A stretch of DNA of 64,000 nt from Diphasiastrum complanatum (Eukaryota > Streptophyta > Lycopodiopsida > Lycopodiales > Lycopodiaceae), in assembly GCA_029204225.1 (NCBI GenBank), contig CM055109.1, forward strand, positions 35,226,496 to 35,290,495, written 5' to 3'. The translations under genes and the position numbers were made by a program. The notes below the pieces were generated by a model. It worked only from the letters and a program-made list of their open reading frames with translations. It had not been told where the DNA came from and ran no database searches. Positions within the stretch are counted from its first letter, which is position 1; every line of letters begins with the position of its first letter. Positions 24,191 to 37,156 of the stretch are shown one piece after another.

Positions 24191-27100
24191 CTAATTCATT
24201 CTATTTAGACCTGGCCTCGACCTTCATAAAATTTGAATGCTTTAAGGCCTTTGTCTAAATAGCTTGATCTCCGAATCATGGAGATATGAAAGCTCAAAAG
24301 GGAGGGGACTACTTTGTCCAAGAAACTATTGTCAGAGGAAATACTTGTAGATTGCTGGCTGAAACGACCTGCATTGAACATTTGTGTTTAATGAGTGCCT
24401 TTTTTCTATTGTTCAAGATGTCTCTCTTGTTCTGCCACCATCGCGTGCTCCACGATACCATGATTCCATGTCTCTTCATGATCCTTGCTGACCATGAGCC
24501 TATGCTACTACATCTTGGTCATTGACCATCTTTTACAGAAGAATCTACAAGTTCCTTTTCCTGCATGAGTGATCTCCATTCCTTGTTGCAATTGGTGTCC
24601 ATCATCATGCTCAGCTGCCCAAAATGTTGTCTTTCTATTGCTCCTCCACATTAGTATGATTCAATATTGTGTACCTTCCAATTGAGGCCCTCCAAGCCTC
24701 ACCCTGTAAGATTCAAGCAGAACTTTCAGGAGAGTAACTGCACCTGCCACTGCTCCAAATCCACGGGTTGGAAGCTTGTGTGCAAGTGAGAAGAGAGAAA
24801 TATCAATTGCTCTTGTTGCTAAAAAGGAGAATAGAGTTCTGGGGCTCCAGCTTGCATCCCAACAAGTACTATCTAGCAAGGAAAAGGTAGCTATCAGTGA
24901 GCAACGCCATAAAGAAAACAAGAACATGATGTAGTCTGGATCTAATTGTATGATTATGGTCAACTCACATCTTGACTGCTTGCCAAAGATGCTCATTAAG
25001 TTGCTACTTGTGACAAACTTGTCCCCTACTTGCGCTCAATGGCTAGCCAAATTTGTGACCATCACCTTTGCCCTCTGGGAACTAATTGGTTTGGGGACTG
25101 TGGGGTCTTGTTAAGTCCCATACAAATACAAAGAAGACATAAGCAAACATTCAATTCACTCCCACTAGTGTTTCCTAGAATCGTGGTTCAAATGGAGCTA
25201 AAATTGTGAATAGTTAAAGAATCAAACGAGCATGATTCGAATCCCAAAGGATTGAAATATAGTTCGTTGACCCAAACAAGATTGGGGGCCTATTCGACGT
25301 CTCTTTTGCAGACACTTGTGGAGCCTAGGTGAGGGCAAGGAAGAGCAAAGCGGAGGAAGAGAAAGGTGGGTGAAAAAGGAGGAAGGGATAGGGACGACAA
25401 AAGGAGGAAGGAAAAGGGAGGAGGAAAGAGAAGAAGAGGATCTATTGTTAGGAGGAGGAAGAGGAGCTACCCACTATTGCACCAAATAGTTTTCTCCCTT
25501 TGTATATTGGTTGAATTTCTAAATTGCCCTACCTTTTTTGAGGTTTGCACTTTCTCTTTGAGTTTTGAGTCTCTTAAAAGGTTTGGATTTATTTATTTTA
25601 ATACTGCCTCTCTTTAAATATGTTCTAGCAATAATTTTCTCAATAATGTTGCAGGCAAGTGACTGGCTTCAAATTTGGAGATCCAATCAAGGTCTAGGGT
25701 GACCCCCTCCTGGCATGAAGTGCTGGTGAGGTGAAGAGATCCTTGTGATCGTGTAACAATTTGTTCCACATTTGGAGCCTTTGGGACTAAGAGGTGGATG
25801 TGCAATAATTTCAAGACGAGCTACATGGGTGGTTGTACATGTATACTAGCACATGTATTGGATGTGTATGGCTACAAGATCATGGCTTGCTTGCTTGCAC
25901 CACATTTTTGCACTACTTTTTTGTTTGTTGGTAGGAGGTGTGCCCACTCACCTCTAGGTTTGCCAACAGGTAAGTGCATCACTTAATGAGATAAACAATG
26001 GGAACAATTTAACAGATCAACAAATGGAAATTTCACTTACATAGATGAAGATACTACCTTTTCCTAACTTATGATTTCAGCTTGAACCATATACGCGGGA
26101 AATGCTGGATAAGAAACCAGAGGTGGTGGATGAGTGATTAATAAATTGGAATAGTTACTTTAATTTCCATAGTATCCCTGAAGAGCAAACAATCGAGAAT
26201 TTAGTTTTGTTTGTCCATGTTTGTTTAATCATCGTGGCAACATGTTCTCTAGGGCCTTTGACTTGAAGGTGTACGACATGTATTTACACATCATAATTTG
26301 TGGTTGATTTGCTTCTTGTGAGCGTTGAAGATGAAAGAAAGGATCTCGCTAGTGAAAATGTTGTAGATTTTGTAGGCTGCAAGTTCATCAAGGACCTGCA
26401 AGGGTTCAAGGATGAAGATTCCCATGATTCTATATGGAACAAATGAGCAAGAAGAAGAGACCTTTTGCAACCAGAAGATGTGTCTACTTATGCAACCTCC
26501 CTTTCCACTAAGCCAAAACTCTTGATCAAAAGACATGAGTTAGGTAGTTGCCACTGTTGGCGGTGAGTGGTAGCTGATCAAGAATCTGAGGAAAAAGATG
26601 TTGAGGGCTCTTAGGTTGATTGCATGGCAGAGATCTCAAGCGAATTTGATTTTCACGGGCTTAGTACATCCGTGACATTGTTTTATTCCATTGGAGTGAT
26701 GTGAAGAAGGGCCACATGATTAAAAGTATGGTGTTTTCTTATATTGGCACCATGTTTTTGAGAGCCATTGACACTTCTATGCTAGGTATATTACTAGGTA
26801 TATGTTCTAGCTAATTAAGCAAGCCATTGGGGAGGTGGGGCCTAGTAATGTGGTGTAGGTGATCATGGGATAATGGGTTTTGCTTCTATGGGAACAATGG
26901 TGAACGAGGCATACCCCACATATATTTTGTATATGATGTGCATAGTATGTTGAACAGATTGAGGATACTGCAAAGTTGCCTTGGGTCAAAGGGTGGTGGA
27001 TGTCGTGCGGTTCTTGGTGGAGTGTATTACCAAGAGACCATAGGCCCTGTAACCCTTGTAATGTACAAAGGGTGCAAAGCCTTGCAGATTTGGAAACTTG

Positions 27101-30100
27101 TCCTCAATAGGCTTGCTTTCATCTTCATCATTCTTGAGCTACTTCTAAAGGTGCACAATATGCTTTAGATCATGTGATTGTTTTGAACCATGGGGCACAA
27201 TGGAGGAGATCTCGAGAGGCTTAAGGCAAGCACTTTGGGATGATTGTATCGTCATTACGGTCTTGTGATGAGTCCAGGTCCATGGTTTGTAGGGCTGTAG
27301 TTGATACATATTTTGTGCCTCATCAGTGGAGAGGGATCAACCGTGGACCTTCTCTATGAGTTTATGGACAGATTGGGTTGGCAACTAGATAGTTGCACAA
27401 AGTTGAGCTACATGAATAATCTCCTCTCTTTGTAGTTTCTAGTATAGATTTTATAAATTTTTGCAATGCAAGAAATGGTGTTTTGTGAATTGTTGTTGTC
27501 ATGCTAAAATTTGATTCTTGAATTCTTATCGTCAATTCTCGAGTAGTCCAAAACTTTACACCTTAAGTTTGAACACACAAGCTTGAGGAAGTAATGGCCA
27601 TATGGCAAAGTAGACCATAAGCCTCTGTATGCGGTAGGAGACTCACGTCATCCATTGTGGAGGACTGAGTTGCAATGCCGAGACCCTAAATAGGATGTGG
27701 GATGGTTCACCCATATTCAACAACTCATGATAAATGTTGAGAAATTGCAAGCACCCAAGGATGACCTTTTGATTTTTAGGAACCGTAGGCTCACCTTTGG
27801 GAGGCTTATGGCAGAGCAAAGAGTTGGCATGCTATGACTAGTCTCTTGGTGGGAGAAACGTAGAGCCTAGGTTGCAGCAAAATTTTCCTCTCTCAAGACT
27901 ATAACATGGTTTCTTGTGAGAGAAATAGTATCATCTTTTCTTTCATGCACACAAAGAAGAGGATTGGACTTTCTACTTCATAGCTAGAACGACTTGTTAA
28001 TGTGCATTTGACTCTGTCTTCTACAGAGAGAGCCCATGTAAGTATGTGATGATTGTCTTTCCTTAAATGCATGTAGAATCTTGCGAATCTGTTGCTTGTT
28101 ACTAGGTAGAACTCAGGACTTAGATTTCAACAAATATGTCAAACTTTTCCTCATGAATCGTGAAATTGCAAAGGAAAACCTAGACTAGATTGACATCACC
28201 AAGTCTGCCTCCAAGATCATAATAAGAGGGAGAAGCATTCGCAATTTTCTTCCTAGGTCATTAGCATGGGTAGGTAGGCTTTGTCAAGGAAAAGATTGTA
28301 TGGAAATTTTAAGGTTTTTGCTTTCTTACTTATTAAGGGAATTGGTATATTGTGTCTTGACTATCTTCACCATCCTAGGAAGTTCTTGGGGGAAACTTTT
28401 CTCATGGATGAATTACCATTGGAAATTGTTACTAGAGGAAAAAAATTGCACTATATAGAAAAGGAGGCTAAGGAATTTGTTTGAAGGAGTATGACAACTT
28501 ATTGTATTCTCAATCTTTGCCTACACTCGTGGACAAAGAAGTTGATAGCTGAGGAGGTTGTTGCATCCATTATCTTGTAGTGGAAAATAGATAACATCCA
28601 CTAAGGATCACTTCAGAGGACACCATATTTGAGCACGTTATGCAGGGGAAGGATACCAATGATCAAGTGGTGAGACTGAAGATCAAGTGGTGAGACCGAA
28701 TTTTGACTTTGTTTCCCTTGCGTTTATATTTTGCTTTGTACTTAACATAATCGCTTCATGAGTTTGCCGACGGGTATTGTTGTTGCAAGAGGAAATGAAA
28801 AGGCAGAATTATGTTGCACAAGGAGACTTGATAAAATATGCTTTCACTATAGAGAGGAAACAGGGGCAAATAGGAGGCCAATGCCTTGGAGATGAAGGCA
28901 AATCGAGCATATCAAGACGCGGTGGAATCAATAGCCAAGTGGTAGTGCAATAACTCTTCATTGACTCCTAGAAGAAAAGCTCATCGGAAGGATTGTTGCA
29001 AATATGGCCCTTTTTCATATAGCTACCTCCAACTAAGAACCACAATAAGAAACCTTCAGAATTATGTTGCACAAGGAGACTTGATAAAATATGCTTTCAC
29101 TATGGAGAGGAAACACTTCCGAGAGGGGCAAATAGGAAGCCAACGCCTTGGAGATGCTCATCGCAACGATTGTTGCAAATATGGCCTTTTTTCATAAGAA
29201 ACCTTCAATCTATTATCCTTCTTGAAGAACGAAACCAAGTGTAGACTAGACGTGAGAGATCTTACTACGTATATGGAGGCCCTTAAGAAATAAATAACCG
29301 AGATCCTACCATTCATCTAGAGGCCATCAAGGGAATATAGTACTATGAAGCTATGAGATTAGGGCATACATCAACATGGCACAAATTTGAGAGTATATGT
29401 GCTGCCACTTGGACCCTAGTGAAGCTTGCCTAAGTTTGTCCACTAAGAATACATATAGGCACCATGGGTATGGCCCAATCAATCACCATGTGAATAACAA
29501 TGATTGAGGTGTCAAATGAATGAAGTCATTGATACTCTACTTACTAGTCCCAATCATATGTTTTTAACTCATCCTAACTCAAAATGTATCAAATGCAAAT
29601 ATTGAAGGGTTGTGTTGACCAAAGTTTAGAATAGATGCAGAAAGGCATAAATGAATCTGCAATGTGAATTGAGGAGATCCAAGATCAACCCTGAATGGAA
29701 ATCAACATTAAAACTCACCCAAAGTGAAATCAAATTTCTCGTGTGTGGATCAGTCCATGGATATCGATTTGAGAGAATAGGACATGAATAAATTCGTTGG
29801 GCTCTCCGATCATAAAATAGATTTGAACCTTGAATCTAGAACAAAATCAACAAGGAGAACAACAATTAATGGGAAAGGTCATAGCAATGAATCGCGGCAA
29901 TTCGCTAGAAACTTAGTTCCCCAATATTGCTCTCAGAAGATAGTAAACCCTAGTTTTTGATCATGTAAACTAGGGCAATCATAATCATAAATTCATGCTT
30001 TATTTATTTATTTATGTATATATGTGTGTGTGTGTGTGTATCCTTGTAGAAAAATTCATGGATTGTTGGAAAAGTCATTAGCCTGATGGGACTTGGTTTG

Positions 30101-31950
30101 CAAATGTTTGGCAGCTTGGAGTTCCATACGATATGGTCAAGTACAGAGGCAACAAGATTTGACAATTTGAATAAGGAGGGCATATAATGGACGGGAACGA
30201 TGTCCAACTTTGCAAGTGGTGTTGTGATGCGGGTGGTAACACTTTTACCCATATCGTTCTTCTTCCTTTCAAAGTTGTATACTGGTCCCCAAAGTTGTTT
30301 TGCTCATCATCTTTCATCAATATTCATGCTATTTATATAGTCATCATTTAATTGTTCTCTTTTTGTGTATTAGTCACATGAACATCAATAGCTTCGCAAT
30401 TCATTTTTCTTTTCTGTTTCTCAGGCACTGTAATTCAGTGCTTAAAAAGCCTTCAAGCTTAAATTATATCACAAATAAATGTCAAATTGTTACGTAGTCT
30501 AGAATGTCTAGTAATCTAAACAACAATGTCGGTTTATTGATTGATTGGTGTTTGCTTGAATTCAGTTCTGTTTGCTACTCATATTGTTTGCACTTTTACC
30601 CATACTGTTCTACTATTTGGTAGTAGAATCATGCAGATTATAGAGGGAGATTTACTTTTTTAGTAGAGATATTTGGAGGTGGTCATATTTGATGATCCAG
30701 AATGTTTGTCCGTAAGGTATTTAGTATACAAACAACTTCATTAGACTTTTGGTCTCCTTATAAGACGTTTGAATAACACCCTCTGACTTTTATGCTTTAT
30801 TGTCTAATCCCTACAACCTAGCCGATCTTTGTCACAGATATTTCGAGAAGAAAAAAATATTTCCTGTCGGCAATCTATAAATCCATCCATCTGAAATATT
30901 TCATTTTCTTTTGACATGCATAAATTTTGCTGGATACTGTAGAAAATGTGAGCTCAATCATGGGACAAATTTTTGTATTTACTAAGAATTTTTTTCATTT
31001 CAGATGGGGGTTAGTTGAAAGATGTTGACTAAGTATTTGGAGATGGCAGTAGTGAAGATTGATGAGCTACATATTGTAGATGGTTGGAGTGGTTGGAGAT
31101 TTTTTTTGGCAAAACGATAAGAAAAAATTGTATCATTCTTTGAAATAATGCAAAAAGGTGGGAAACATAAAGTTCCCTAAAAAAGGGTTTTTTTTCAAAA
31201 TTTAATGAGAATCATGAATGGATGTGAATGAGTGTGGATGGAAACTGTTTGAAACTGTTTGTGATTCTTTGGAACTTTGACAGTTGACTTTAGGTGTTTT
31301 GTTAATTTTAAACTATTGGCCTAATTTTGTGGGGTCCGATCTTCTTCAGGGTAGGTCTCTAACATGATTCAAAGTTGTTGGTAGCTTTTTCCAATTTTGG
31401 ATGCTCAAGGAATACAAAAATCAACTAGTAATTCTACTCAGATAAGGCTAAAGATTAGTGACTTGCAAAAGTGAAAAACATCTTATGCACGACACAAATT
31501 GCAGGTTGAGATAGGACTATGTGCCACGACAGCTTTTTTGTAATGCCAAGGGACACTCCATAAAGGGCGTAATGAGATGCAGATGGCAATCACAGAACGA
31601 AGCTAGCTAGCCATTTTGTGAACATTGCTCTGGGCGATTTAAATCTAATAATCATGCCTCTTATGACACATGCAAACAAGATTGTCCTTGCTTCAAATTT
31701 TCATTCAATGTAACAGAACATAAAAAGATTAAAAAAAGGTTTGAAAACAGGCTTTGGAGTCTTGGCTTGTATTTGCAAAACCTTTGAGGCGCCAATTAAG
31801 CTTCAAAAAAGGATGCCAAAAAACAGGCTGAGAATGATGGCGGAAAAGAAGGTAATCTTTCTGTGTGCGCACTATTTTGCTCCTTAAAGATCTGTTTTGT
31901 AGCATGCTATGAGTTTGGATAGTGAAGATCTGTTTGGAAAATGCAGTTGA
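24190..31950. other. 7.8-kb unassigned, AT-rich stretch
   Basis: No gene could be supported. The minus-strand frame at 24661-24996 (111 codons) is hydrophobic and unrecognised. A purine-rich tract at 25330-25470 is low complexity. There is nested local duplication at 28804-29215 and a short (GT)n at 30019-30039. Much of this is probably decayed transposon sequence, but I cannot assign it to families. Confidence 0.4.
28804..29215. repeat. Nested local duplications
   Basis: A block beginning CAGAATTATGTTGCACAAGG at 28804 recurs almost exactly at 29057. A second block, GATTGTTGCAAATATGGCC, occurs near 28990 and 29167. The different offsets (253 and about 178 bases) mean at least two duplication events. 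Confidence 0.8.
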
Positions 31951-32069
31951 CATAATTAAATTCAAAGAAGATTTAGATGCCATCTTGTTGGGGAATTTTA
32001 TGGAAGGATTGAAAATGCCCAACCGATTTTTTATGAGGAATGTGGTCAGATGCCTCCTGAGGATTTGAG

Positions 32070-32905
32070 AGATTGTCTATGGACGACAACAATCCCATCA
32101 TCAACTTTAGTAAGGAACTACTCAATCTTTGTGATGTACATGAACTTGTTATATGCGATGGACTGCATAAGTGGCTATTCTCAAATGGCTGTATTCCCTC
32201 GTCCATAAAAGATAATAGCATTGTTGAGTATGTTTTGGCATCACTTAGTACATTATAACTTATTGGAGATATGAAAGTTGCACCTTTCTTGAAATAGGAT
32301 CAGCATCCTATTCTTTTGTATCTAAATGTCACTTGTGAAACCCCTATATAAAAATCTGAAAATTTGAGCAGAAAATTTTAAGTTTGTATTTCATAAGAAA
32401 GATGTATACGAGGCCTTTTAGAAAGACACTCTAGCAAAGCAATTATGGGGGAGAGAACCGCTTTTCCCAAAAATCCCTAGTTTGATGAAGAATGCAAAGA
32501 GGCTAAAAGGAAGTCAAAGCAATCCGGTGGTGCTGGGAAGTATTTTTCATGCTTACAATCAGTTGCTTTCAAAGAAGAAATTGGATTTTGTATGGAAGCC
32601 AACAAATTCGCTGTCCTATGTGGAAAAGGATTCTAAGAGCAATTGGAAAGAGCTACTTGGCAAACCCAAAAGACATGCAAATCATATTTGGCTGATTCAT
32701 GGTTCTTGTATGCCAGAAAATCATATGAAGTCATTTGCATCATGGGATGTTCCATTAACCAGCCACACATGTAGGGATCTCTACAGGAGAAGTGAAAAGT
32801 TGGAATTACTAGCTCCTCTTATGGCAAAGCTCAAGATATCGAAGGTCTGCAAGCTGAATTCTTCAAAATGATTAAAAAGGTTCTTGTTCCTTTTATCAAG
32901 GACCA
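32070..32905 (+). pseudogene. LINE ORF2 remnant of a second type
   Basis: The endonuclease C-terminus is visible as MDDNNPIINF, LCDVHELVICDGL and SIVEYVLAS at about 32073-32245. The linker that precedes RT appears near 32472 as FDEECKEAKRKSKQSGGAG, where the expected preceding Trp codon is TAG. The start of the RT domain appears near 32815-32900 as DIEGLQAEFFKMIKK. Frameshifts separate these blocks and the RT core is absent. The sequence is unlike the LINEs at 37-44 kb, so it is a different family. Confidence 0.65.
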
Positions 32906-32927
32906 TTATCGGTTTACCCCGGTTCTG

Positions 32928-32955
32928 AGAACCGTACAGTGAACCGTACGGTTCT
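32928..32955. repeat. Hairpin: perfect 10-bp stem, 8-base loop
   Basis: AGAACCGTAC at 32928-32937 is exactly complementary to GTACGGTTCT at 32946-32955. GAACCGTAC recurs near 32980, suggesting a small inverted and direct repeat cluster. It does not have the U-tract expected of a terminator, and its role is unknown. Confidence 0.8.
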
Positions 32956-32959
32956 TAAA

Positions 32960-33950
32960 TTTTTTTGCTCAGAACTGTGGTGAACCGTACTGATTAATAA
33001 ATTGATTAATCAATTAATTCTTTTTTTAGTTTCCCCCCCAAAAAATAACCCAAAAATTTGCAAAGAAAAAGGCCAAAAAAATCTGAACTCCTTTAGGTTT
33101 TTTTTAAAAAAATGTGTTTTTATGGGTTTTTGGGGTTTAGACATGTCATATGAAGACTAGTACTAAGCAGATACATCCAATTTCTATCTCCAACCTAGTG
33201 GCTTTAGTGCTTATTGTGATAACTTTAAGTCATAATTTTTAATTAAGAAGATTAAAACTTGGGAAGCTCTAAGAGATTGTTTTGAAACACAATAGCATTA
33301 TAGCAGGTACATGGTTAATGAAAGCAAGACACCTGCCACCTAGTATTCGAACCTTAGAATCAAGATTGAAATCAATGGCTTCAATGCTCAATGTCAAAAA
33401 TTACAGTTTAAGAAGATTGAAGAACTTTTTAGAATTGTTTCAAAACTTTGGACATGGTAGTAGGTACTCGATAACATGTCAACAATCACACTTCTATGCC
33501 TAGCCCTTATCTTATATGTCTATCCCTAATTTGGGCCCTATATGGACCCCATAAATAGGTGATATACACTTGTAGATACTAGATACTACAATACACCATA
33601 CATATTACAAGACTAAGTTGAAAGTTCACAGTGCTGAGTGCTTCAAAGTTCACACGTAGTGACATGACCAATTATGACTTACCAGTGACCAGAAAATTGA
33701 AATAGAGATTACAATTTACATTTAATCATGATTCATCATAACTTATAAGCTATAGTACGTAAAAGATAGTCCATAGTACATGATAACTCCAAAGATGAGT
33801 CATGACTCATGACACATGCACAATGCACGCAGCATATCACAATCTCAGATATGCAAGCACTTAATCTTGAACACTTTCTCCAACGGCAATAAGTTGTCCT
33901 CTCAGATCTTTCACCCAAGTAAAGTAGTCCGTTACTATTCACATGTACCC
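32960..33950. other. Unassigned stretch
   Basis: The sequence is AT-rich with poly(A) and poly(T) runs at 33000-33130. Its short frames have no recognised motif. It separates the LINE remnant from the antisense Copia gag fragment. Confidence 0.4.
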
Positions 33951-33954
33951 ATCT

Positions 33955-34209
33955 TCAATGTATGAAAAGCTTATTAGTCAAGAATAAGATTCGTGATTGA
34001 TTTACCATCTCATACAAGTTCTTCAGTATATCCCAAGCCTCCTTGGGTCCAACAACATCTCTGATATGAGGTATAATCATATCTCTAACTGACAAGTTGA
34101 TGATATGATGAGCTTTTCTTCTACGTCTTTGATACTCCCGCAACTCTGAACTTCCATATGCTGTAGTTTGTTTCATCAAGCTTGCTAGACTCCGGTAACA
34201 CATCATCAT
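33955..34209 (-). pseudogene. Copia gag fragment, antisense
   Basis: The minus-strand product contains REYQRRRRKAHHIINLSV, IIPHIRDVVGPKEAWDILKN and LYEMVNQSRILFLTNKL. This is the UBN2 core of Copia gag (KEAWDxL, then Y, then a leucine-rich helix). The gag C-terminus, protease and pol are missing to the left. The leader, primer site and LTR of the same element follow in order to the right, so this is the 5' stub of one element. Confidence 0.8.
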
Positions 34210-34264
34210 TCAATCCTGCCATAATACTGATCTATAGCAACTTCCAACAACTAATTTTGCTCCA

Positions 34265-35187
34265 ATCAGCAAGCAGATCTATCAGAAAACCAGTGAACAG
34301 ATCTGTCAGACAACCAGCGAACAGATCTGTCAGACTACCAGCAAGCAGGTTTGTCAGACAACCAGTGATCAGCTTTGTCAGACAACCAGCGAACAAATCT
34401 GTCAGACTACCAGCGATTAGGTCTGTCAGTCAACCAGCGATTAGGTCTGTCAAACTACCAGCAATCAGGTCTGTCAGCAGACTACCAGCTCACCAGCTCT
34501 ATCAGACTACCAGCGAACCAGCTCTGTCAGACTACCAGCGAACCAGATGCCAGATCTGTTCTGCAGTGATCCAAGATTATAGACAGTTAGTGATATGCAG
34601 GCAATCAATCTAATTTCTGCAATCAGTAGGTAGCAATCCAACATGCAGCCAACAATCTGTCTCAATCAATCTCAGTGATAGACACCAGCAGCAGATTTGA
34701 TACCACCAGTAGCGATTCAGGTGCAGAGATCCAGATCCGTTGTCTTCCCGACACCGTCAACTCTGCAAACAGGTCTGTCAGACAACCAGTGATCAGCTCT
34801 GTCAGACAACCAACGAACAAATCTGTCAGACTACTAGCGAACATGTCTGTTAGTCAACCAGCGATCAGGTCTGTCAGACTACCAGCGATCAGGTCTGTCA
34901 GACTACCAGCGAACCAGCTCTGTCAGACTACCAGCAAACCAGCTCTGTCAAACTACCAGCGAACCAGATGCCAGATCTGTTCTGCAGTGATCCAAGATTA
35001 TAGACAGTCAGTGATCTGCAGACAATCAATCTAATTTCTTCAATCAGTAGGCAACAATCCAACATGCAGCCAACAATCTATCTCAATCCATCTCAGTGAT
35101 AGACACCAGCAGCAGATTTGATACCACCAGCAGCGATTCAGGTGCAGAGATCCAGATCCGTTGTCTTCCCAACACCGTCAACTCCGC
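34265..35187 (-). repeat. 24-bp minisatellite blocks and 421-bp duplication in a Copia leader
   Basis: On the + strand the unit is AACCAGCGAACAGATCTGTCAGAC or a close variant. About 11 units lie at 34265-34545 and about 8 at 34765-34965. The unique sequence after each block (34540-34765 and 34961-35187) is nearly identical at an offset of 421 bases. The array sits between gag and the primer-binding site of the antisense Copia element. The open frames across it on the + strand are a by-product of the 24-base period. Confidence 0.85.
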
Positions 35188-35257
35188 ATGCAGCTTTGTC
35201 TCCTCCAATTAATCTTCTTGCAACCCTGCAAATAAACTCTCTCTTACCAAATAGCTT

Positions 35258-35269
35258 GCTCTGATACCA
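35258..35269 (-). promoter_or_regulatory. Copia primer-binding site, initiator tRNA-Met
   Basis: The minus strand reads TGGTATCAGAGC directly inside the LTR edge at 35270, so it fixes both the orientation and the LTR boundary. Confidence 0.92.
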
Positions 35270-35695
35270 TGTTAGAATTTGTGATACAAATTCTAAATGA
35301 AGATACTAGTCCTACTAGCACTCACACAAAACCAAGCATAGAGAGAATTTAGATCATAGGAGAATTGAGCAATTGCTTTAGCATAATGGAATGAATGGAA
35401 TGATTGTGGTGCCAACCTACTTAAATAGATTCTCTAATCAATGAGAAAAGCTAAGAGCCTAAAGTAAATAGCAAAAGAGCAAAAGCTAATTGCTATAATT
35501 ACTACCTATATCGGGTAAAGTCCCAAGATGAATTTCTAAGTACTAAATAGATCCTAATTTAGTTGTAGTGCGCCCACCTACATGCATAAGCCTTAAAAAA
35601 CGAATTTATTATAAATAGAATGGCCCCTAAAAATAGCACGCAGGCATGGCCAAACTATCATTAAGGGGTATCAAAATAAACATTAATTCCTAACA
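35270..35695 (-). mobile_element. Copia 5' LTR, 426 bp, antisense
   Basis: The + strand starts TGTTAG and ends CTAACA, a 6-bp terminal inverted repeat with the canonical TG...CA. The inner edge abuts the primer-binding site. The LTR lies directly next to the hAT transposase remnant at its outer side, suggesting insertion into it. There is no 3' LTR in the window. Confidence 0.85.
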
Positions 35696-35759
35696 GTGTT
35701 TTCGTGACAACCTGTACATTGGATTCCGACAAAGGTTGAATCATAACTCATGAACATTG

Positions 35760-36970
35760 AGCATTCTGCAAAGTTCAAATAAGTCACAACGAACGTCGAA
35801 ATCCATAAAAAACAGTAAATGGCAAATGCAAATTGCAATGTTCAATGTAACGTCAATGTTGAATGTGCATTATAGACTAAAGTGCATACATGGACAACAT
35901 TTTCTTTTCCGACTTCCTCAATGGCCTGTGAGATGTACTCAAACAATCTCCTGTCATCCAATGCCAAGCCTGCCTCCGATGTATCAATGGACTTCAAAAA
36001 CATGGTGTCCATGCAAGAAGACACCAATATATTCACAATATGACGCCTCCTTACATCGGTCCAACCATCTGATAGGATGGTGCATTCATGCCTAGAACGT
36101 TCAACAAAAGTTTCAACATTCAAGTAACTTGGAGGCCTCAGGCTACTAGCTAGAGCACCAAAGAGTCAAGAGTCAAGAGTCAAGTATAAAGTTGAAATTT
36201 GAAAGTTGAGACTTTTAACTTACAAATTTGAAAGTGCAAACTCGAAACTTGAAAGTACAAAGGTTTTTAAGGAACTAAGGTATACCTCGTCCATGACTTC
36301 CTGATGGGCTGTAGATCATTTTCCACGGACTGCCGCTCAACATATAGCTCTCTTGTCCTTGACTGCGCCATGCTTGAGCCTTCCCACTCAGCACCGATAC
36401 AAATACTGCTCGTATCCCTCCATGCAGGGGTCATAGCCACATGAAAGGGGAGGTCGCACAAGTAAAAGCACCTCCTAACAGCAACAATAGTTGCATCCTT
36501 GTTCGACTGCTAGAAGGGTGCCACATAAATGTCCCTACCTCTAAGCTGTCCTCAACCCCTATCACCACCAGCCCTACCAGTAGCACTAGCGCCCGCTCCA
36601 CCTACTAGCACTGTCTAAGTCTCTCCAGAAGAAGAAATGGATGTGGAACTAGTACCAGCTACATGTTACGGCTGTGATGTGGAATCTCGGCACTCTGCCG
36701 CACCTGTAACAATGTATTATATTGCAAATGTTTAAACTTTAATGGATTATGTAATATGGTTGATGACAAAAGGTCACAAAGTCGCATGAGAGTCATCCCC
36801 GATCCCGGCAATCAGCAGTGACTTTGGTGCTTGCGTGCAAACAACGATCTCGTATCCTTGGAGAGGTAAGATGCACCCTTATATGAACGGGACCTCCTCC
36901 ATAAGTTTTCTGCAATACTTACAAGTCCACTTCTTTGTGCCTGACGTGCCATACCCTGAAATTTAGGATG
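35760..36970 (-). pseudogene. hAT transposase remnant (BED finger plus DUF659)
   Basis: Read on the minus strand, a BED-type zinc finger (KKWTCKYCRKLM, then YEIVVCTQAP) lies near 36930-36840. The pre-catalytic region (CDLPFHVAMTP) is at 36461-36267. The DUF659 catalytic block CTILSDGWTDVRRRHIVN is near 36085-36030, with EVGKENVV after it. The conserved Asp of SDGW is present. A stop (TAA) interrupts the finger, frames shift between blocks, and the C-terminal dimerisation domain is missing because the sequence stops near the Copia LTR at 35695. hAT elements move by cut-and-paste, but this copy is dead. Confidence 0.82.
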
Positions 36971-37111
36971 ACGTGATCCCATAGAGGATCCCGTTGTCTC
37001 GGCATAGCTAATAGCTATGAACTAATAACTTTGAACTTCACAGTAGTAAGTACTAATTTCAAAATTCAAAGCAAAAACTAATCCTAAACCCTAACTTCTA
37101 AGCTCTAAGTG

Positions 37112-37154
<43 letters not shown>
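37112..37154. repeat. (TC)n microsatellite at the 5' junction of LINE copy 1
   Basis: This TC run of about 43 bases stands directly before the 5' end of the first LINE in the chain. Matching runs stand at the other junctions. Confidence 0.95.

Positions 37155-37156
<2 letters not shown>

Noticed and set aside
30004-30320. Overlapping minus-strand frames near the GT repeat
   Set aside because: They overlap a (GT)n run, conflict with each other in frame, and show no family motif.
34182-35034. Repeat-peptide frames (RSVRQPAN-like) as a repetitive protein gene
   Set aside because: They are a by-product of a 24-bp minisatellite in the leader of an antisense Copia element, bounded by its gag and primer site.
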